Source of the DNA: Modestobacter roseus | GTDB taxonomy: Bacteria; Actinomycetota; Actinomycetes; Mycobacteriales; Geodermatophilaceae | Length of the DNA: 64,000 nt | Assembly (NCBI RefSeq): GCF_007994135.1 | Contig: NZ_VLKF01000001.1 | Location: forward strand, 3,968,001 to 4,032,000 | Direction of reading: 5' to 3' | In this document: positions 1 to 9,202 of the stretch, in pieces | How positions within the stretch are numbered: position 1 is the first letter of the stretch | How the letters are laid out: each line of letters opens with the position of its first letter | The notes under the pieces: model-generated | The model's database searches: none | Seen by the model: the letters and a program-made list of their open reading frames with translations, nothing else | What the model was told of the DNA's origin: nothing | Program-made: the position numbers and the translations under genes

Positions 1-132
1 GTGAACACCTACGGCATCCTCGACGTCTCGCTGCCCTTCGGCGGCTACAAGGCGTCGGGCTACGGCCGGGAGAACGGTCCCGAGGCGCTCGACGAGTACC
101 TGCAGACGAAGTCGGTCTACGTCGCGCTCTGA
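1..132 (+). CDS. Aldehyde dehydrogenase, C-terminal fragment
   Basis: The window opens inside this gene; only the last 43 residues are visible, ending in TGA at 130-132. The remnant carries the [13 protein letters not shown] stretch typical of the C-terminus of NAD(P)-dependent aldehyde dehydrogenases, where this segment packs near the substrate channel and oligomerisation strand. The family oxidises aldehydes to acids; the substrate cannot be judged from this piece. A 156-base gap with no clear hairpin separates it from the ABC transporter operon, so shared transcription is possible but not shown. Confidence 0.85.
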   Translation: MNTYGILDVSLPFGGYKASGYGRENGPEALDEYLQTKSVYVAL

Positions 133-288
133 GACGCACGTGGCCCTCGCGGCCGCCGTCCGCAGCCTGGACGGCGGCCGCCGCCGCATGATCACGAAGC
201 GGCAACGATCACCGGTCCCGGCCTGCAACGACCCGGCGGCAGGACCAGGGTCGGGAGTGGATCTGACGTCGACCCCGGAGGCAAGCCC

Positions 289-1818
289 GTGCGCGCCCCA
301 CGACTCCTGTTCCTCGGCACCGCCGGTGCGCTGGCGCTGACCGCCTGCTCCGGCGGGGAGAGCGTCGACACCGGCAACGGCGGTGGCAGCTCCGGCGGCG
401 ACAACACGCTCGTCGCCGCGGTGAGCGCCCAGCCCGACCAGTTCGACCCGCACGTGACCAGCGCCTACCCGAGCTTCCAGGTGCTGGAGAACGTCTACGA
501 CACCCTCGTGGTCCCCAACCCCGAGGACCTCACGATGGAGCCCAGCCTCGCCACCGACTGGGAGACCAGCGACGACGGGCTGACCTGGACGTTCACCCTG
601 CGGGACGACGTCACCTTCCACGACGGCAGCGAGTTCGACGCCGCCGACGTCGTCTACTCCTACGACCGGATCATCGACGAGGAGCTGAACAACGCCTACC
701 GGTTCGCCAACGTCGAGTCGGTGACCGCGGTCGACCCGACCACGGTCGAGATCCAGGTGAGCCAGCCGACGCCGAACCTGCCGGCGCTGATCGGCGGCTT
801 CAAGGGGATGGCGATCCTCCCCGAGGGTGCGGCCGAGGAGTACGACCTGACCACCGAGGCGGTGGGCACCGGGCCGTTCACGCTGGAGAGCTCCGACGCC
901 GGCAGCACCGAGCTGGCCGCCTACGAGGACTACTGGGGTGGCGCGCCGAGCGTCGACGGCGTCGAGTTCCGCTACATCACCGAGCCCGCCGCCGCGCTGA
1001 CCGCGCTGGAGAACGGCGAGGTGCAGTGGACCGACAACGTCCCGCCGCAGCAGATCGAGTCGCTGGAGGGCAACGACCAGGTCGAGCTGGCCACCACCCC
1101 GAGCGTCGACTACTGGTACATGTCGATGAACTACGCCCGGGAGCCGTTCGGCAACCCGGCGGTGCGCCAGGCGATCGCCACCGCCATCGACCGCGGCGCG
1201 GTCACCGAGGCGGCCCGGTTCGGCGCCGCCGAGCCGAACCAGACGGCGATCCCCGAGGACAGCTTCTTCTACTCCGACTACGCCCCCTACGACGCCGACC
1301 CGGCGGCCGCGGAGCAGCTGCTCCAGCAGGCCGGCGTGCAGACGCCCATCTCGATGGGCCTGATGGTCACCGACGAGTTCCCGGAGACGGTCACCGCCGC
1401 CCAGGTGATCGCCAGCCAGCTGGAGCCGATCGGGATCGACGTGGACGTGCAGACCGTCGACTTCGCCACCTGGCTGGACCGCCAGTCGCAGGGTGACTTC
1501 GACGCCTTCCTGCTGGGCTGGCTGGGCAACATCGACCCGTTCGACTACTACCACGCCCAGCACATCACCGACGGCTCCAGCAACTACCAGGGCTACAGCA
1601 ACCCCGAGGTCGACCGGCTGCTGACCGCGGCGGCCAGCGAGACCGACCAGGACGCCCGCAAGGACCTCTACGACCAGGCCGCGCAGCTGATCGTCGACGA
1701 CGCCTCCTACGTGTACCTCTACAACCCCGACGTCGTGCAGGCGTGGGCTCCGGGGCTGTCGGGCTACACGATCCGGCCGGACAAGGCGATCAACTTCGAG
1801 GACGTGGAGCTGCCCTGA
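289..1818 (+). CDS. Peptide-type ABC transporter substrate-binding lipoprotein (SBP family 5)
   Basis: A 509-residue extracytoplasmic binding protein of the oligopeptide/dipeptide/nickel class, the usual length for the family. It starts at GTG 289 after a purine-rich GGAGGC. The N-terminus is a lipoprotein signal with lipobox LTAC at about residues 17-20, so it should be lipidated and tethered outside the membrane. It is followed by a Gly/Ser linker and the family segments AQPDQFDPH, LATDWETSDDGLTWTFTLRDDVTFHDG and a late FLLGWLGNIDPFDYYH region. Four transporter genes follow with 4-base overlaps, forming a complete importer. Ligand specificity (peptides, nickel, glycosides) cannot be read from sequence alone. 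Confidence 0.93.
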   Translation: MRAPRLLFLGTAGALALTACSGGESVDTGNGGGSSGGDNTLVAAVSAQPDQFDPHVTSAYPSFQVLENVYDTLVVPNPEDLTMEPSLATDWETSDDGLTWTFTLRDDVTFHDGSEFDAADVVYSYDRIIDEELNNAYRFANVESVTAVDPTTVEIQVSQPTPNLPALIGGFKGMAILPEGAAEEYDLTTEAVGTGPFTLESSDAGSTELAAYEDYWGGAPSVDGVEFRYITEPAAALTALENGEVQWTDNVPPQQIESLEGNDQVELATTPSVDYWYMSMNYAREPFGNPAVRQAIATAIDRGAVTEAARFGAAEPNQTAIPEDSFFYSDYAPYDADPAAAEQLLQQAGVQTPISMGLMVTDEFPETVTAAQVIASQLEPIGIDVDVQTVDFATWLDRQSQGDFDAFLLGWLGNIDPFDYYHAQHITDGSSNYQGYSNPEVDRLLTAAASETDQDARKDLYDQAAQLIVDDASYVYLYNPDVVQAWAPGLSGYTIRPDKAINFEDVELP

Positions 1819-2759
1819 CCGGGTACCTGCTCCGGCGCACCGGTCAGTCGCTGGTCGTGCTGGCCGGGGTGAGCGTCATCGTGTTCGCCCTGGTCCACCT
1901 CGTCCCCGGCGACCCGGTGCGCCTGGCGCTGGGCACCCGGTTCTCCCAGGAGAGCTACGACGCCCTGCAGCAGCGGTCCGGGCTGGACCAGCCGCTGCTG
2001 CAGCAGTACTTCACCTGGGCCGGCCGGGCGCTCACCGGCGACCTCGGGGTGAGCTTCCGCAGCGGCGAGCCGGTGACCGGGCAGATCCTCGAGCGGCTGC
2101 CGGCGACGCTGACCCTGGCGTTCGCGGCCATCGTCGTGGCGCTGCTCATCGCCGTCCCGCTGGGCACGATCTCCGCGCTGCGCCCCCGGTCGCTGGTCGA
2201 CCGGGGCGCCACGGTGCTCAGCCAGATCGGCATCTCGGTGCCGGACTTCTGGATGGGGATCGTGCTGATCCTGGTCTTCGCCGGGACGCTGGGCTGGCTG
2301 CCCTCGGGCGGCTACGTGCCGCTGACCGAGGACCCGTGGGGCTGGTTCCAGCGGCTGATCATGCCGGCGGTCGTCACCGGCGTCGTCTCCGGCTCGGTGA
2401 TCACCCGCTTCGTCCGTTCCAGCGTGCTGGAGGCGCTGGGTCAGGACCACGTGCGGACGGCGCGGGCGAAGGGGCTGAAGGCGCGGCAGGTGCTCAGCTG
2501 GCACGTGCTGCGCAACGCGCTGCTGCCGCTGGTCACCGTCACCGGCGTGCAGCTGGCCTACCTGCTGTCCGGGGTGGTCGTGGTGGAGATCGTCTTCTCC
2601 TGGCCGGGGCTCGGCCAGCTGGCCCTGCAGGCGGTGCAGGCCCGTGACTACCCGGTGCTGCAGGGCGCCGTGCTGCTGTTCGCGCTGGTGTTCCTGCTGG
2701 TCAATCTGGTGGTCGACCTGCTGTACAGCCGGCTGGACCCGAGGATCGCCCGCCGATGA
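1815..2759 (+). CDS. ABC transporter permease, DppB/OppB type
   Basis: First inner-membrane permease of the importer (about 314 residues). Homology to the family starts at TGYLLRRTGQSLVVLAGVSVI, the conserved first membrane helix, followed by the LVPGDPVR motif. The BPD permease region with the EAA-type loop (EALGQDHVRTARAKGL) lies in the second half. The start is not a standard codon: the codon at the right place is CTG 1815, overlapping the TGA of the binding protein, with a GGAG five bases upstream. The alternative ATG at 1743 lies wholly inside the binding-protein gene and would add 24 unrelated residues. I favour CTG by inference. The end overlaps the next gene as ATGA. Confidence 0.9.
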   Translation: MTGYLLRRTGQSLVVLAGVSVIVFALVHLVPGDPVRLALGTRFSQESYDALQQRSGLDQPLLQQYFTWAGRALTGDLGVSFRSGEPVTGQILERLPATLTLAFAAIVVALLIAVPLGTISALRPRSLVDRGATVLSQIGISVPDFWMGIVLILVFAGTLGWLPSGGYVPLTEDPWGWFQRLIMPAVVTGVVSGSVITRFVRSSVLEALGQDHVRTARAKGLKARQVLSWHVLRNALLPLVTVTGVQLAYLLSGVVVVEIVFSWPGLGQLALQAVQARDYPVLQGAVLLFALVFLLVNLVVDLLYSRLDPRIARR

Positions 2760-3778
2760 CCACCCCTGCCGACCCGGGCCCGAGCCCGGCCGCCGAGCCG
2801 CCGGACGGCGGCCCCTACGGCTCCGCCACCGTCGGGACGCCGACCGCCGGGGCCCGTACCGACCAGCCGACCGCCGGGAACCGCACCGGCCAGCCGGCCG
2901 CCCCGCTGCGGCCCGAGCGCCCGCGCTGGCGGGAGACGCTGGGCCTGCTGCTGCGCAACCCGACCGCGGCGATCGCGGCCGGGTGGATCCTGCTGATGGT
3001 CGTCGTCGCCCTCCTCGACGACCAGCTCGCGCCGCAGACCGCCAACGAGATCTCCGTCGCCGACCGGCTGCAGGCACCGAGCCTCGAGCACCCGTTCGGC
3101 ACCGACGACCTGGGGCGCGACGTGCTCTCCCGGGTGGTCCTGGGGGCGACGGTCTCGCTGCGGGTGGGGCTGATCGCGGTCAGCATCTCCCTGGTCGTCG
3201 GCACGCTGATCGGGCTGCTCGCCGGCTTCTACGGCAAGTGGGTCGACGACGCCCTGATGCGGTTCATGGACATGCTCTTCGCCTTCCCCGCGGTGCTGCT
3301 GGCGATCTCGATCGTCGCCATCCTCGGGCCGGGCCTGACGAACACGACCATCGCCATCGGCATCGTCTACATCCCGATCTTCGCGCGGGTCACCCGCTCC
3401 AGCGTGCTCAGCGTGCGGGAGGAGGTCTACGTCCGGGCGTCCCGGTCGGTGGGCTCCTCGGACCTGCGGCTGCTGTTCCGGCACGTGCTGCCCAACGCCG
3501 CCCCGCCGATCATCGTGCAGACCTCGGTGAGCCTGGCGTTCGCGGTGCTGTCCGAGGCGGCGCTGTCCTTCCTCGGCCTGGGCACCCAGCCGCCGGACCC
3601 GTCGTGGGGGCTGATGCTGTCCGAGGGGCGCGGCTACATCGAGCTGGCCTGGTGGATCGCGGTCTTCCCCGGGCTGGCGATCTTCCTGCTGGTGCTGTCG
3701 TTCAACCTGCTCGGCGACGGGCTGCGCGACGTGCTCGACCCGCGGCAGCGGACGGCGATGAGCGGAGGCCGGCAGTGA
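2756..3778 (+). CDS. ABC transporter permease, DppC/OppC type
   Basis: Second permease (340 residues), starting at ATG 2756 in an ATGA overlap with the preceding stop. The first 55 or so residues are a Pro/Gly/Thr-rich cytoplasmic extension unusual in length for the family. Then comes the OppC N-terminal membrane segment (LGLLLRNPTAAIAAGWILLM), the HPFGTDDLGRDVLSRV motif diagnostic of DppC/OppC, and the BPD transport core with the coupling helix YVRASRSVGSSDLRLLFRHVLPN. It pairs with the DppB-like permease to form the translocation pore. The gene ends in TGA 3776-3778, directly at the start of the tandem 84-bp repeat. Confidence 0.93.
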   Translation: MTTPADPGPSPAAEPPDGGPYGSATVGTPTAGARTDQPTAGNRTGQPAAPLRPERPRWRETLGLLLRNPTAAIAAGWILLMVVVALLDDQLAPQTANEISVADRLQAPSLEHPFGTDDLGRDVLSRVVLGATVSLRVGLIAVSISLVVGTLIGLLAGFYGKWVDDALMRFMDMLFAFPAVLLAISIVAILGPGLTNTTIAIGIVYIPIFARVTRSSVLSVREEVYVRASRSVGSSDLRLLFRHVLPNAAPPIIVQTSVSLAFAVLSEAALSFLGLGTQPPDPSWGLMLSEGRGYIELAWWIAVFPGLAIFLLVLSFNLLGDGLRDVLDPRQRTAMSGGRQ

Positions 3779-3942
3779 GCGGACCGGGGCGTGAGCATCG
3801 CAGCGAGCGCCAGCGAGCGAGGAGCGGAGCGTCCCGCGGGAGCGAACCAGAGGGCACAGTGAGCCGACCGGGGCGTGAGCATCGCAGCGAGCGCCAGCGA
3901 GCGAGGAGCGGAGCGTCCCGCGGGAGCGAACCAGAGGGCACA
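3775..3942 (+). repeat. Two tandem 84-bp repeats at a start-codon junction
   Basis: Two 84-base units (3775-3858 and 3859-3942) differ by one base (G at 3781 versus C at 3865). Each begins with GTGAGC, and a third GTGAG follows at 3943, so every copy recreates a GTG start overlapping the stop of the upstream gene. The unit is made of purine-rich GCGAGCG/GAGCGGAGCG strings. Because 84 is a multiple of three with no stop, the ATPase frame stays open through it and would encode two copies of a 28-residue Arg/Ser/Glu-rich peptide. It looks like an intergenic repeat inserted at a coupled start and then duplicated. Confidence 0.9.
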
Positions 3943-4965
3943 GTGAGTGCGTCGCCAGTGAGCGAGCCGGTGCTGGACGTGCAGGACCTGCGGGTGCGGC
4001 TGCGCACCCCGCGCGGGCCGGCCGACGTGGTCAACGGGATCAGCTACACCGTGGGCCGCGGCGAGACCGTCGCGGTGGTGGGGGAGTCCGGCAGCGGCAA
4101 GAGCGTCTCGGTGCTCGCGCTGATGGGGCTGCTGCCCGACGGCGTCGCCACCGTCAGCGGCGCGGCCCGGCTGGACGGCGAGGACCTGCTGACCATGCGC
4201 CCGGACCGGCTGCGCGAGGTGCGCGGACCGGGCATCGGGATGGTCTTCCAGGACCCGATGACCTCGCTGAACCCGGTGCTGACCGTCGGGCGCCAGCTGG
4301 TCGAGGGCATCCGCGCGCACGCCGACGTCGGCAAGGCGGCCGCCCGGGAGCGCGCCGCCGAGCTGCTGGCCGAGGTGGGGCTGCCCGACCCGGGCAAGGC
4401 GCTGGACCGGTACCCGCACGAGCTCTCCGGCGGCATGCGGCAGCGGGTGATGATCGCGATCGCGCTGAGCAGCTCCCCGGCGCTGCTGATCGCCGACGAG
4501 GCCACCACCGCCCTCGACGTCACGGTGCAGGCGCAGATCATCGAGCTGGTCGAGCGGCTGCAGCGCGAGCACGGCACCGGCGTCGTCTGGATCACCCACG
4601 ACCTGGGCGTGGTCGCCGGCATCGCCGACCGGGTGCTGGTCATGTACGGCGGGCGGTGCGTGGAGGACGGCACGGTCGACGACGTCCTGGAGCACCCCGC
4701 GCACCCCTACACCCGGGGCCTGCTGGGCGCCCTGCCCGACCTGGCGGAGCCGCGTGCCGACGGCTCGGTGCCCGACCTGGCCACGGTGCCCGGCACCCCG
4801 CCGGCGCCCACCGACCTGCCGGCCGGCTGCGTGTTCTGGCCACGCTGCCCGGTCCGCGCCGACCCGCGCTGTGAGACCGAGCAGCCCCCGCTCGCCGTCC
4901 TCGGGGCGGGCGGCGGCGGGCTGCCGCACCGGGCGGCGACCTGGTGCACGGAGGAGGCCCGATGA
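3943..4965 (+). CDS. ABC transporter ATPase, DppD/OppD type
   Basis: First ATPase of the importer (341 residues). Walker A GESGSGKS is near residue 47, the Q-loop is in [11 protein letters not shown], the signature is LSGGMRQR, Walker B is [14 protein letters not shown], and the H-loop is WITHDLG. The C-terminal oligopeptide-transporter extension contains the [15 protein letters not shown] cysteine motif typical of OppD/DppD. Start choice: GTG 3943 gives the usual family length. GTG 3775 and GTG 3859 are also in frame but would add the repeat-encoded peptides, and GTG 3958 is another option. The stop overlaps the next start (ATGA 4962-4965). Confidence 0.92.
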   Translation: MSASPVSEPVLDVQDLRVRLRTPRGPADVVNGISYTVGRGETVAVVGESGSGKSVSVLALMGLLPDGVATVSGAARLDGEDLLTMRPDRLREVRGPGIGMVFQDPMTSLNPVLTVGRQLVEGIRAHADVGKAAARERAAELLAEVGLPDPGKALDRYPHELSGGMRQRVMIAIALSSSPALLIADEATTALDVTVQAQIIELVERLQREHGTGVVWITHDLGVVAGIADRVLVMYGGRCVEDGTVDDVLEHPAHPYTRGLLGALPDLAEPRADGSVPDLATVPGTPPAPTDLPAGCVFWPRCPVRADPRCETEQPPLAVLGAGGGGLPHRAATWCTEEAR

Positions 4966-5993
4966 GCGACGACGACGTGCTGGTCTCCGCCCGCGGCCTG
5001 CAGGTGCACTTCCCGATCCGCTCGGGGGTGCTGCGCCGGACCACGGGCGCGGTGCGGGCGGTCGACGGCGTGGACCTCGAGGTCCGCCGGGGCGAGACCC
5101 TCGGCCTGGTGGGGGAGTCCGGCTGCGGGAAGTCGACGCTGGGCAACGCGCTGCTGCGGCTGGTCGAGCCGACCGGCGGCACGGTCACCTTCGACGGCAC
5201 CGACGTCACGTCGCTGTCCAGCGGCGACCTGCGCCGGCTGCGGCGGCGGGCCGGGATGGTGTTCCAGGACCCGTTCGCCTCGCTCGACCCGCGGCGCACG
5301 GTGGCGCAGACGGTCGCCGAGCCGCTGGAGGTGCACGGCCTGCACCCCGGACGGCGCGAGCGCGCGGCGCGGGTGGGGGAGCTGCTGGAGCTGGTCGGGC
5401 TCGACCCGGCCGTGGCCGGGCGGTACCCGCACGAGTTCTCCGGCGGTCAGCGGCAGCGGGTGGGCATCGCCCGGGCGCTGGCCGGGGAGCCGGACTTCCT
5501 GGTCTGCGACGAGGCGATCGCCTCCCTCGACGTGAGCGTGCAGGCGCAGGTGCTGAACCTGCTGCGCGGGCTGCAGCGCCGGCTGGGCCTGACGCTGCTG
5601 TTCATCTCGCACGACCTGTCCGCCGTCCGGCACGTCTCGGACCGGATCGCGGTCATGTACCTGGGGCGGATCGTGGAGGTCGGGCCGGCCGCGGCGGTGG
5701 GCAGCGAACCGCAGATGCCCTACACGCAGGCGCTGCTGTCCGCCGTCCCGGTGCCGCACCCGTCGGTGGAGCGTGCCCGGGAGCGGATCGTGCTGCGCGG
5801 CGACGTCCCGTCCCCGGCGGCGGTGCCCAGCGGCTGCCGGTTCCGCACCCGCTGCCCCTCCGTCTTCGAGCCCTGCGACGACGTCGACCCGGCGCTCCAG
5901 CCGGCCGGCGTACCCGGCCAGCTCGCCGCCTGCCACCTGCACGGCGTGGTCGGGACGCCGGTGGCGGAGGAGGCGGGTGCCGCGCCGGCCTGA
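4962..5993 (+). CDS. ABC transporter ATPase, DppF/OppF type
   Basis: Second ATPase (343 residues), starting at ATG 4962 in an ATGA overlap, with GGAGGA about seven bases upstream. It has Walker [11 protein letters not shown]-loop [12 protein letters not shown], signature FSGGQRQR, Walker [14 protein letters not shown] and H-loop FISHDLS. The OppF C-terminal extension carries [15 protein letters not shown], again the paired-cysteine motif of peptide-type transporters. Together with the DppD-like subunit it forms the heterodimeric motor. It ends only four bases before the convergent stop of the phospholipase-D-like gene, with no room for a separate terminator. Confidence 0.93.
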   Translation: MSDDDVLVSARGLQVHFPIRSGVLRRTTGAVRAVDGVDLEVRRGETLGLVGESGCGKSTLGNALLRLVEPTGGTVTFDGTDVTSLSSGDLRRLRRRAGMVFQDPFASLDPRRTVAQTVAEPLEVHGLHPGRRERAARVGELLELVGLDPAVAGRYPHEFSGGQRQRVGIARALAGEPDFLVCDEAIASLDVSVQAQVLNLLRGLQRRLGLTLLFISHDLSAVRHVSDRIAVMYLGRIVEVGPAAAVGSEPQMPYTQALLSAVPVPHPSVERARERIVLRGDVPSPAAVPSGCRFRTRCPSVFEPCDDVDPALQPAGVPGQLAACHLHGVVGTPVAEEAGAAPA

Positions 5994-5997
5994 GGCG

Positions 5998-7611
5998 TCA
6001 CATGCGGCGGCGGAGCCGCAGCCCCAGCGGCCGGCCGTCGGGGTCGATGGCGAGGCGGTAGACCGGCGCGGCGAGCAGCCGCTTCCACCACGGCGGGTCG
6101 GCGACGAGGTGCGGGCGGACCCGGCCGGCGGGGCGCGGTCCGCGGCGCCCGCGGGCGTACCAGTCGTCCAGGGCGGCCGCGCTGCGCCGCACGGCCTCGG
6201 CCGTTTCGTCCGGGTCGAGCAGGTCGGCGTCGTCGCCGTCGGCCCGGCCCAGGTGCTCGCGCATGAGCGTCAGCCGCAGGTCCCGGGCGAACCGGCGGGC
6301 CCCGTCCCCGAGGCCACCGGGGTCGGTCGGTTCGCGGAGGTCCGGCTCGGCGTCGACGACCGCGGCGGTCAGCTCCGAGTCGTGCGTCCAGGAGCGGCGG
6401 TTGAAGTTGTCGCTGCCGACCGTGGCCCACACGTCGTCGACGATGCAGACCTTGGCGTGCACGTACACCGGCACTCCCTGCGCGTTCTCCACGTCCAGCA
6501 CCTGCACCCGGTCGCCGCCGGCGGCGCGCACCATGTCCAGTGCCCGGGTGTGCCCGTAGGTGATGGGGGCGACCGACAGCGGGCTGTCCTTGTCGGGGTG
6601 GCGCGGGACGACGACCACCAGGTGCAGCCGGGGCTTGGCGCGGAGCGCGTCGGCGAACACCCGGGCGATCTCGGTGGACCACATGTACTGGTCCTCGACG
6701 TACACCAGGCGCTCGGCCCGGCGCAGCGCCTTCGCGTAACCACGGGCGGCGCTGCGCTCGCCGTCCGGGGCGAACGGGTACCCGGGCCGGCGGTTCGGGT
6801 AGGTGCGCAGCAGCTGCACCGCGCAGGAGCCCTCGGCCGGCGGCGCCGGCCGGGCCTCGGGCAGGGACGACGGTTCGCGGTCCTGGCCCCGCAGCACGTC
6901 GGGCAGCACGTGCCAGGGCATCCGGGACAGCGCGGCGGGGTCCTGCCAGCGCTCCCGGAACACCGCCTCGACCTCCCGCACGGCGGGGCCGCGCAGCTCC
7001 ACCTGCACGTCGTGCCACGCAGGGGTCTCGCCGTAGGCGGCGGCGAACGGGCGGGTCTGCGGGTCGCCGTCGTGCGCGGCCCCGTCGCGGCGGCTGTGCG
7101 CCACGTCGATCCCGCCGACGAACGCGACGTCGTCGGCCGGGCGGTCGCGGTGCCGGACGACGACGAACTTCTGGTGGTGGCTGCCCGCGGGGCGGACCCG
7201 CTGGTCGAGCAGCACCTCGCCCCCGGTCTCGTTCACGTCGCGGGACAGGTCGCGGTTCTGCGCGGCGGAGAACTCCAGGGCCTGGACGTGCGACCGCCAG
7301 ATGAGCCCCTTGACCAGCGCGCCGCGGCGGACGGCGTCCGACAGCGCCTTGCCCACCGTCGGGCCGTCGTCGGTGAGCAGCTCGTCGGTGTCCCCGCGCC
7401 AGCCGGCCAGGTACACCAGGTCACCGCGCCCCGCGTCGGCCAGCGCCGCGGCGAGGGCGGGGAAGTAGCTGCGGCCGTGGACCAGTGGCCGGACGGCGTT
7501 GCGCTCGGTCCAGGGCAGCAGGCGGGTGGCGTCGTTGCCCCGCTCGGCGGCGGTGAGGAACCAGTCCGACAGGTCGTTCGGGGTCGGTTCGTCGCGGGTC
7601 GGACGGGTCAT
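5998..7611 (-). CDS. Phospholipase D-family phosphodiesterase
   Basis: A 537-residue minus-strand protein of the PLD superfamily, which hydrolyses or transfers phosphodiester bonds through a phospho-histidine. Two HKD half-sites are visible. The first is HHQKFVVVRHRD (HxK then D), with downstream FVGGIDVAHSR. The second is HAKVCIVDDVWATVGSDNFNRRSW, near the C-terminal third. No signal peptide is seen, so a cytoplasmic or membrane-peripheral location is likely. ATG 7611 was chosen because the frame upstream is low-complexity Arg/Gly sequence without homology. Some proteins of this size are annotated as cardiolipin-synthase-like; the substrate cannot be fixed here. Confidence 0.88.
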   Translation of the reverse strand: MTRPTRDEPTPNDLSDWFLTAAERGNDATRLLPWTERNAVRPLVHGRSYFPALAAALADAGRGDLVYLAGWRGDTDELLTDDGPTVGKALSDAVRRGALVKGLIWRSHVQALEFSAAQNRDLSRDVNETGGEVLLDQRVRPAGSHHQKFVVVRHRDRPADDVAFVGGIDVAHSRRDGAAHDGDPQTRPFAAAYGETPAWHDVQVELRGPAVREVEAVFRERWQDPAALSRMPWHVLPDVLRGQDREPSSLPEARPAPPAEGSCAVQLLRTYPNRRPGYPFAPDGERSAARGYAKALRRAERLVYVEDQYMWSTEIARVFADALRAKPRLHLVVVVPRHPDKDSPLSVAPITYGHTRALDMVRAAGGDRVQVLDVENAQGVPVYVHAKVCIVDDVWATVGSDNFNRRSWTHDSELTAAVVDAEPDLREPTDPGGLGDGARRFARDLRLTLMREHLGRADGDDADLLDPDETAEAVRRSAAALDDWYARGRRGPRPAGRVRPHLVADPPWWKRLLAAPVYRLAIDPDGRPLGLRLRRRM

Positions 7612-7855
7612 CCAGGCGGCTCCGTGGTCGTGGGGCGTCCCCGGCCACCGGGCGGCGGTCAGGGCGCAACCTCTCAGTCCTACCGGAGGACCGGCCGGTC
7701 CGCTCGCAGTGGCCGCGCCGGTACCGGTGGGCAGCGAGTGACGGGTGCGTCGCCGCTGACCGCGGCCACCCGCGCGGAGCGTCCCGGCTCGCCTAGTGTC
7801 CGCATGGCGCCGTCCCCTCGTGGTCCCCGGCGCGCTGACTCGACGGGCGGAAGGC

Positions 7856-8740
7856 GTGGTGGACCTGGCACGGACCGAGTGGGACCAGAGCGACACCACG
7901 CAGCGGTGGGAGCGGGTCCCCGACCTGATCCCACGGGATGCGCTGCCTCCCGTCCCCGCCGTGGCACCGGTGGACCCGCCGCGCGGGCCGGTGGCCCGGC
8001 GTGACCCGTGGTGGCGCATCGCCGTCCGCGGCACGGGTGAGCTGCTGGTGACCGCCGGGCTGCTCGTCCTGCTGTTCGTCGTCTACGAGCTGTACGTGAC
8101 CGACCTGCTCAGCGACCGGGCACAGGGCCAGCTCGCCGACGAGATCCACCAGCAGTGGGACGGCGCGCCCGCACCGGTGTCCGGCCCCGGCACCCCGATG
8201 ACCGTCGCCCCGGCCGAGGGGGAGCCGCTCGCCGTCCTCCACGTGCCGCGGCTCGGTGAGGACTGGGCCCGGGTGGTGCTGGAGGGCACGACCGAGGACG
8301 CGCTGCGCGAGGGGCCGGGGCACTACGTCGGCACGACGTTGCCCGGTCAGCCGGGCAACGTCGGGATCGCCGGGCACCGGGTGGGCAAGGGCTCCCCGTT
8401 CCTGGACGCCGACCGGCTGGTGCCCGGGGACGCGATCGTGGTGGAGACCGTCGACAGCTGGTTCACCTACCGCGTGCTCGGGGACCCCGCGACCGGGGAC
8501 TACGCGGCCGACCCCAGCGGCATCCCGGGTCAGCAGATCGTGTCGCCGGCCGACGTCGGGGTCATCGCGACCACGCCGAACGCGCCCGGGGCAGGGGCCA
8601 CCGGCTCCTACCTGACGATCACCACCTGCCACCCCAAGTACTCCGCGCGGCAGCGGCTCATCGTGCACGCGGTGCTGGAGGGCAGCGGGATCAGCAAGGC
8701 CGACGCCCCGGACGGGCCACCGGAACTGCAGGAGGACTGA
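7856..8740 (+). CDS. Class E sortase
   Basis: Membrane-anchored transpeptidase that cleaves a C-terminal sorting motif and links the surface protein to peptidoglycan. A cytoplasmic N-terminus is followed by one membrane helix (LLVTAGLLVLLFVVYELYV), then the sortase barrel. The catalytic His lies in GIAGHRVG, the catalytic Cys in LTITTCHPK and the Arg in SARQRLIVHAV, near the C-terminus as in class E. Start: GTG 7856 or 7859 sits behind GGCGGAAGG; GTG 7796 is an in-frame alternative adding 20 residues, but TAGTGT there could be a -10 element. Class E sortases prefer LAxTG motifs, and two LAxTG proteins lie 2.8 kb downstream. Confidence 0.93.
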   Translation: MVDLARTEWDQSDTTQRWERVPDLIPRDALPPVPAVAPVDPPRGPVARRDPWWRIAVRGTGELLVTAGLLVLLFVVYELYVTDLLSDRAQGQLADEIHQQWDGAPAPVSGPGTPMTVAPAEGEPLAVLHVPRLGEDWARVVLEGTTEDALREGPGHYVGTTLPGQPGNVGIAGHRVGKGSPFLDADRLVPGDAIVVETVDSWFTYRVLGDPATGDYAADPSGIPGQQIVSPADVGVIATTPNAPGAGATGSYLTITTCHPKYSARQRLIVHAVLEGSGISKADAPDGPPELQED

Positions 8741-8742
8741 GC

Positions 8743-8901
8743 GTGTACGGCTGGATGTGGCGGCACCTGCCGGGTGGGACGGCGATCAGGACGGTGGAGG
8801 CGCTGGTGCTGGTGCTCGCCGTGGTGGCGCTGCTGCTGTTCGTCGTCTTCCCGTGGGTGGAGCCGAGGCTGCCGTGGAACGACGTCACGGTCGACGCATG
8901 A
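8743..8901 (+). CDS. Small single-pass membrane protein linked to sortase
   Basis: A 52-residue protein beginning at GTG 8743, two bases after the sortase stop and preceded by GGAGGACTGAGC. It has a short WMWRHLPGGT head, one hydrophobic helix (ALVLVLAVVALLLFVVFPWV) and a tail with PWNDVTVDA. Small proteins of this form are commonly found next to class E sortases in actinobacteria; their role is unknown. Tight spacing suggests co-translation with the sortase. The stop overlaps an ATG at 8898 (ATGA), the expected coupled start for the next gene. Confidence 0.75.
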   Translation: MYGWMWRHLPGGTAIRTVEALVLVLAVVALLLFVVFPWVEPRLPWNDVTVDA

Positions 8902-8938
8902 CCGCGCCGGTCGGATCGTCCCGCCGGCCGGCACCGGC

Positions 8939-9184
8939 ATGCTCTTCCGCTCCGCCGAGCACCGCGAGGTGACGTTCTGGATGGCGGACACCCTGGTCCC
9001 GCTGGACATCGCGTGGCTGGACGGCGACACCGTCCTGGGGGTCACGCGCATGACCCCCTGCCTGTCGGACCAGGCGCAGCAGTGCCCGCGGTACCCGTCC
9101 CCGGGGCCGGTGGACGCCGCGCTGGAGGTGCCCGGCGGCGCGCTGGCCGAGCTGACCGTCGGGGCCGCCGTCACCCGGGGGTGA
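8939..9184 (+). CDS. DUF192 family protein, N-terminally incomplete
   Basis: The visible domain runs from GMLFRSAEHREVTFWM through TLVPLDIAWLDGD to LEVPGGALAEL, the second half of the DUF192 fold. Family members normally begin with a strand-rich segment containing GLM just upstream; that part is absent. No start codon occurs in this frame between 8774 and 8939, so ATG 8939 is the only near start and gives 81 residues. The natural coupled ATG at 8898 is in a different frame. A one-base indel between about 8910 and 8935 would join them. The gene may therefore be degraded, wrongly sequenced, or genuinely short. Function of DUF192 is unknown. Confidence 0.55.
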   Translation: MLFRSAEHREVTFWMADTLVPLDIAWLDGDTVLGVTRMTPCLSDQAQQCPRYPSPGPVDAALEVPGGALAELTVGAAVTRG

Positions 9185-9202
9185 CGGCAGCTCGTCGCCG
9201 GG

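Noticed and set aside
3775-3942. 84-bp tandem repeats as a CRISPR or a tRNA remnant
   Set aside because: No spacers, no cloverleaf pairing; the units abut directly.
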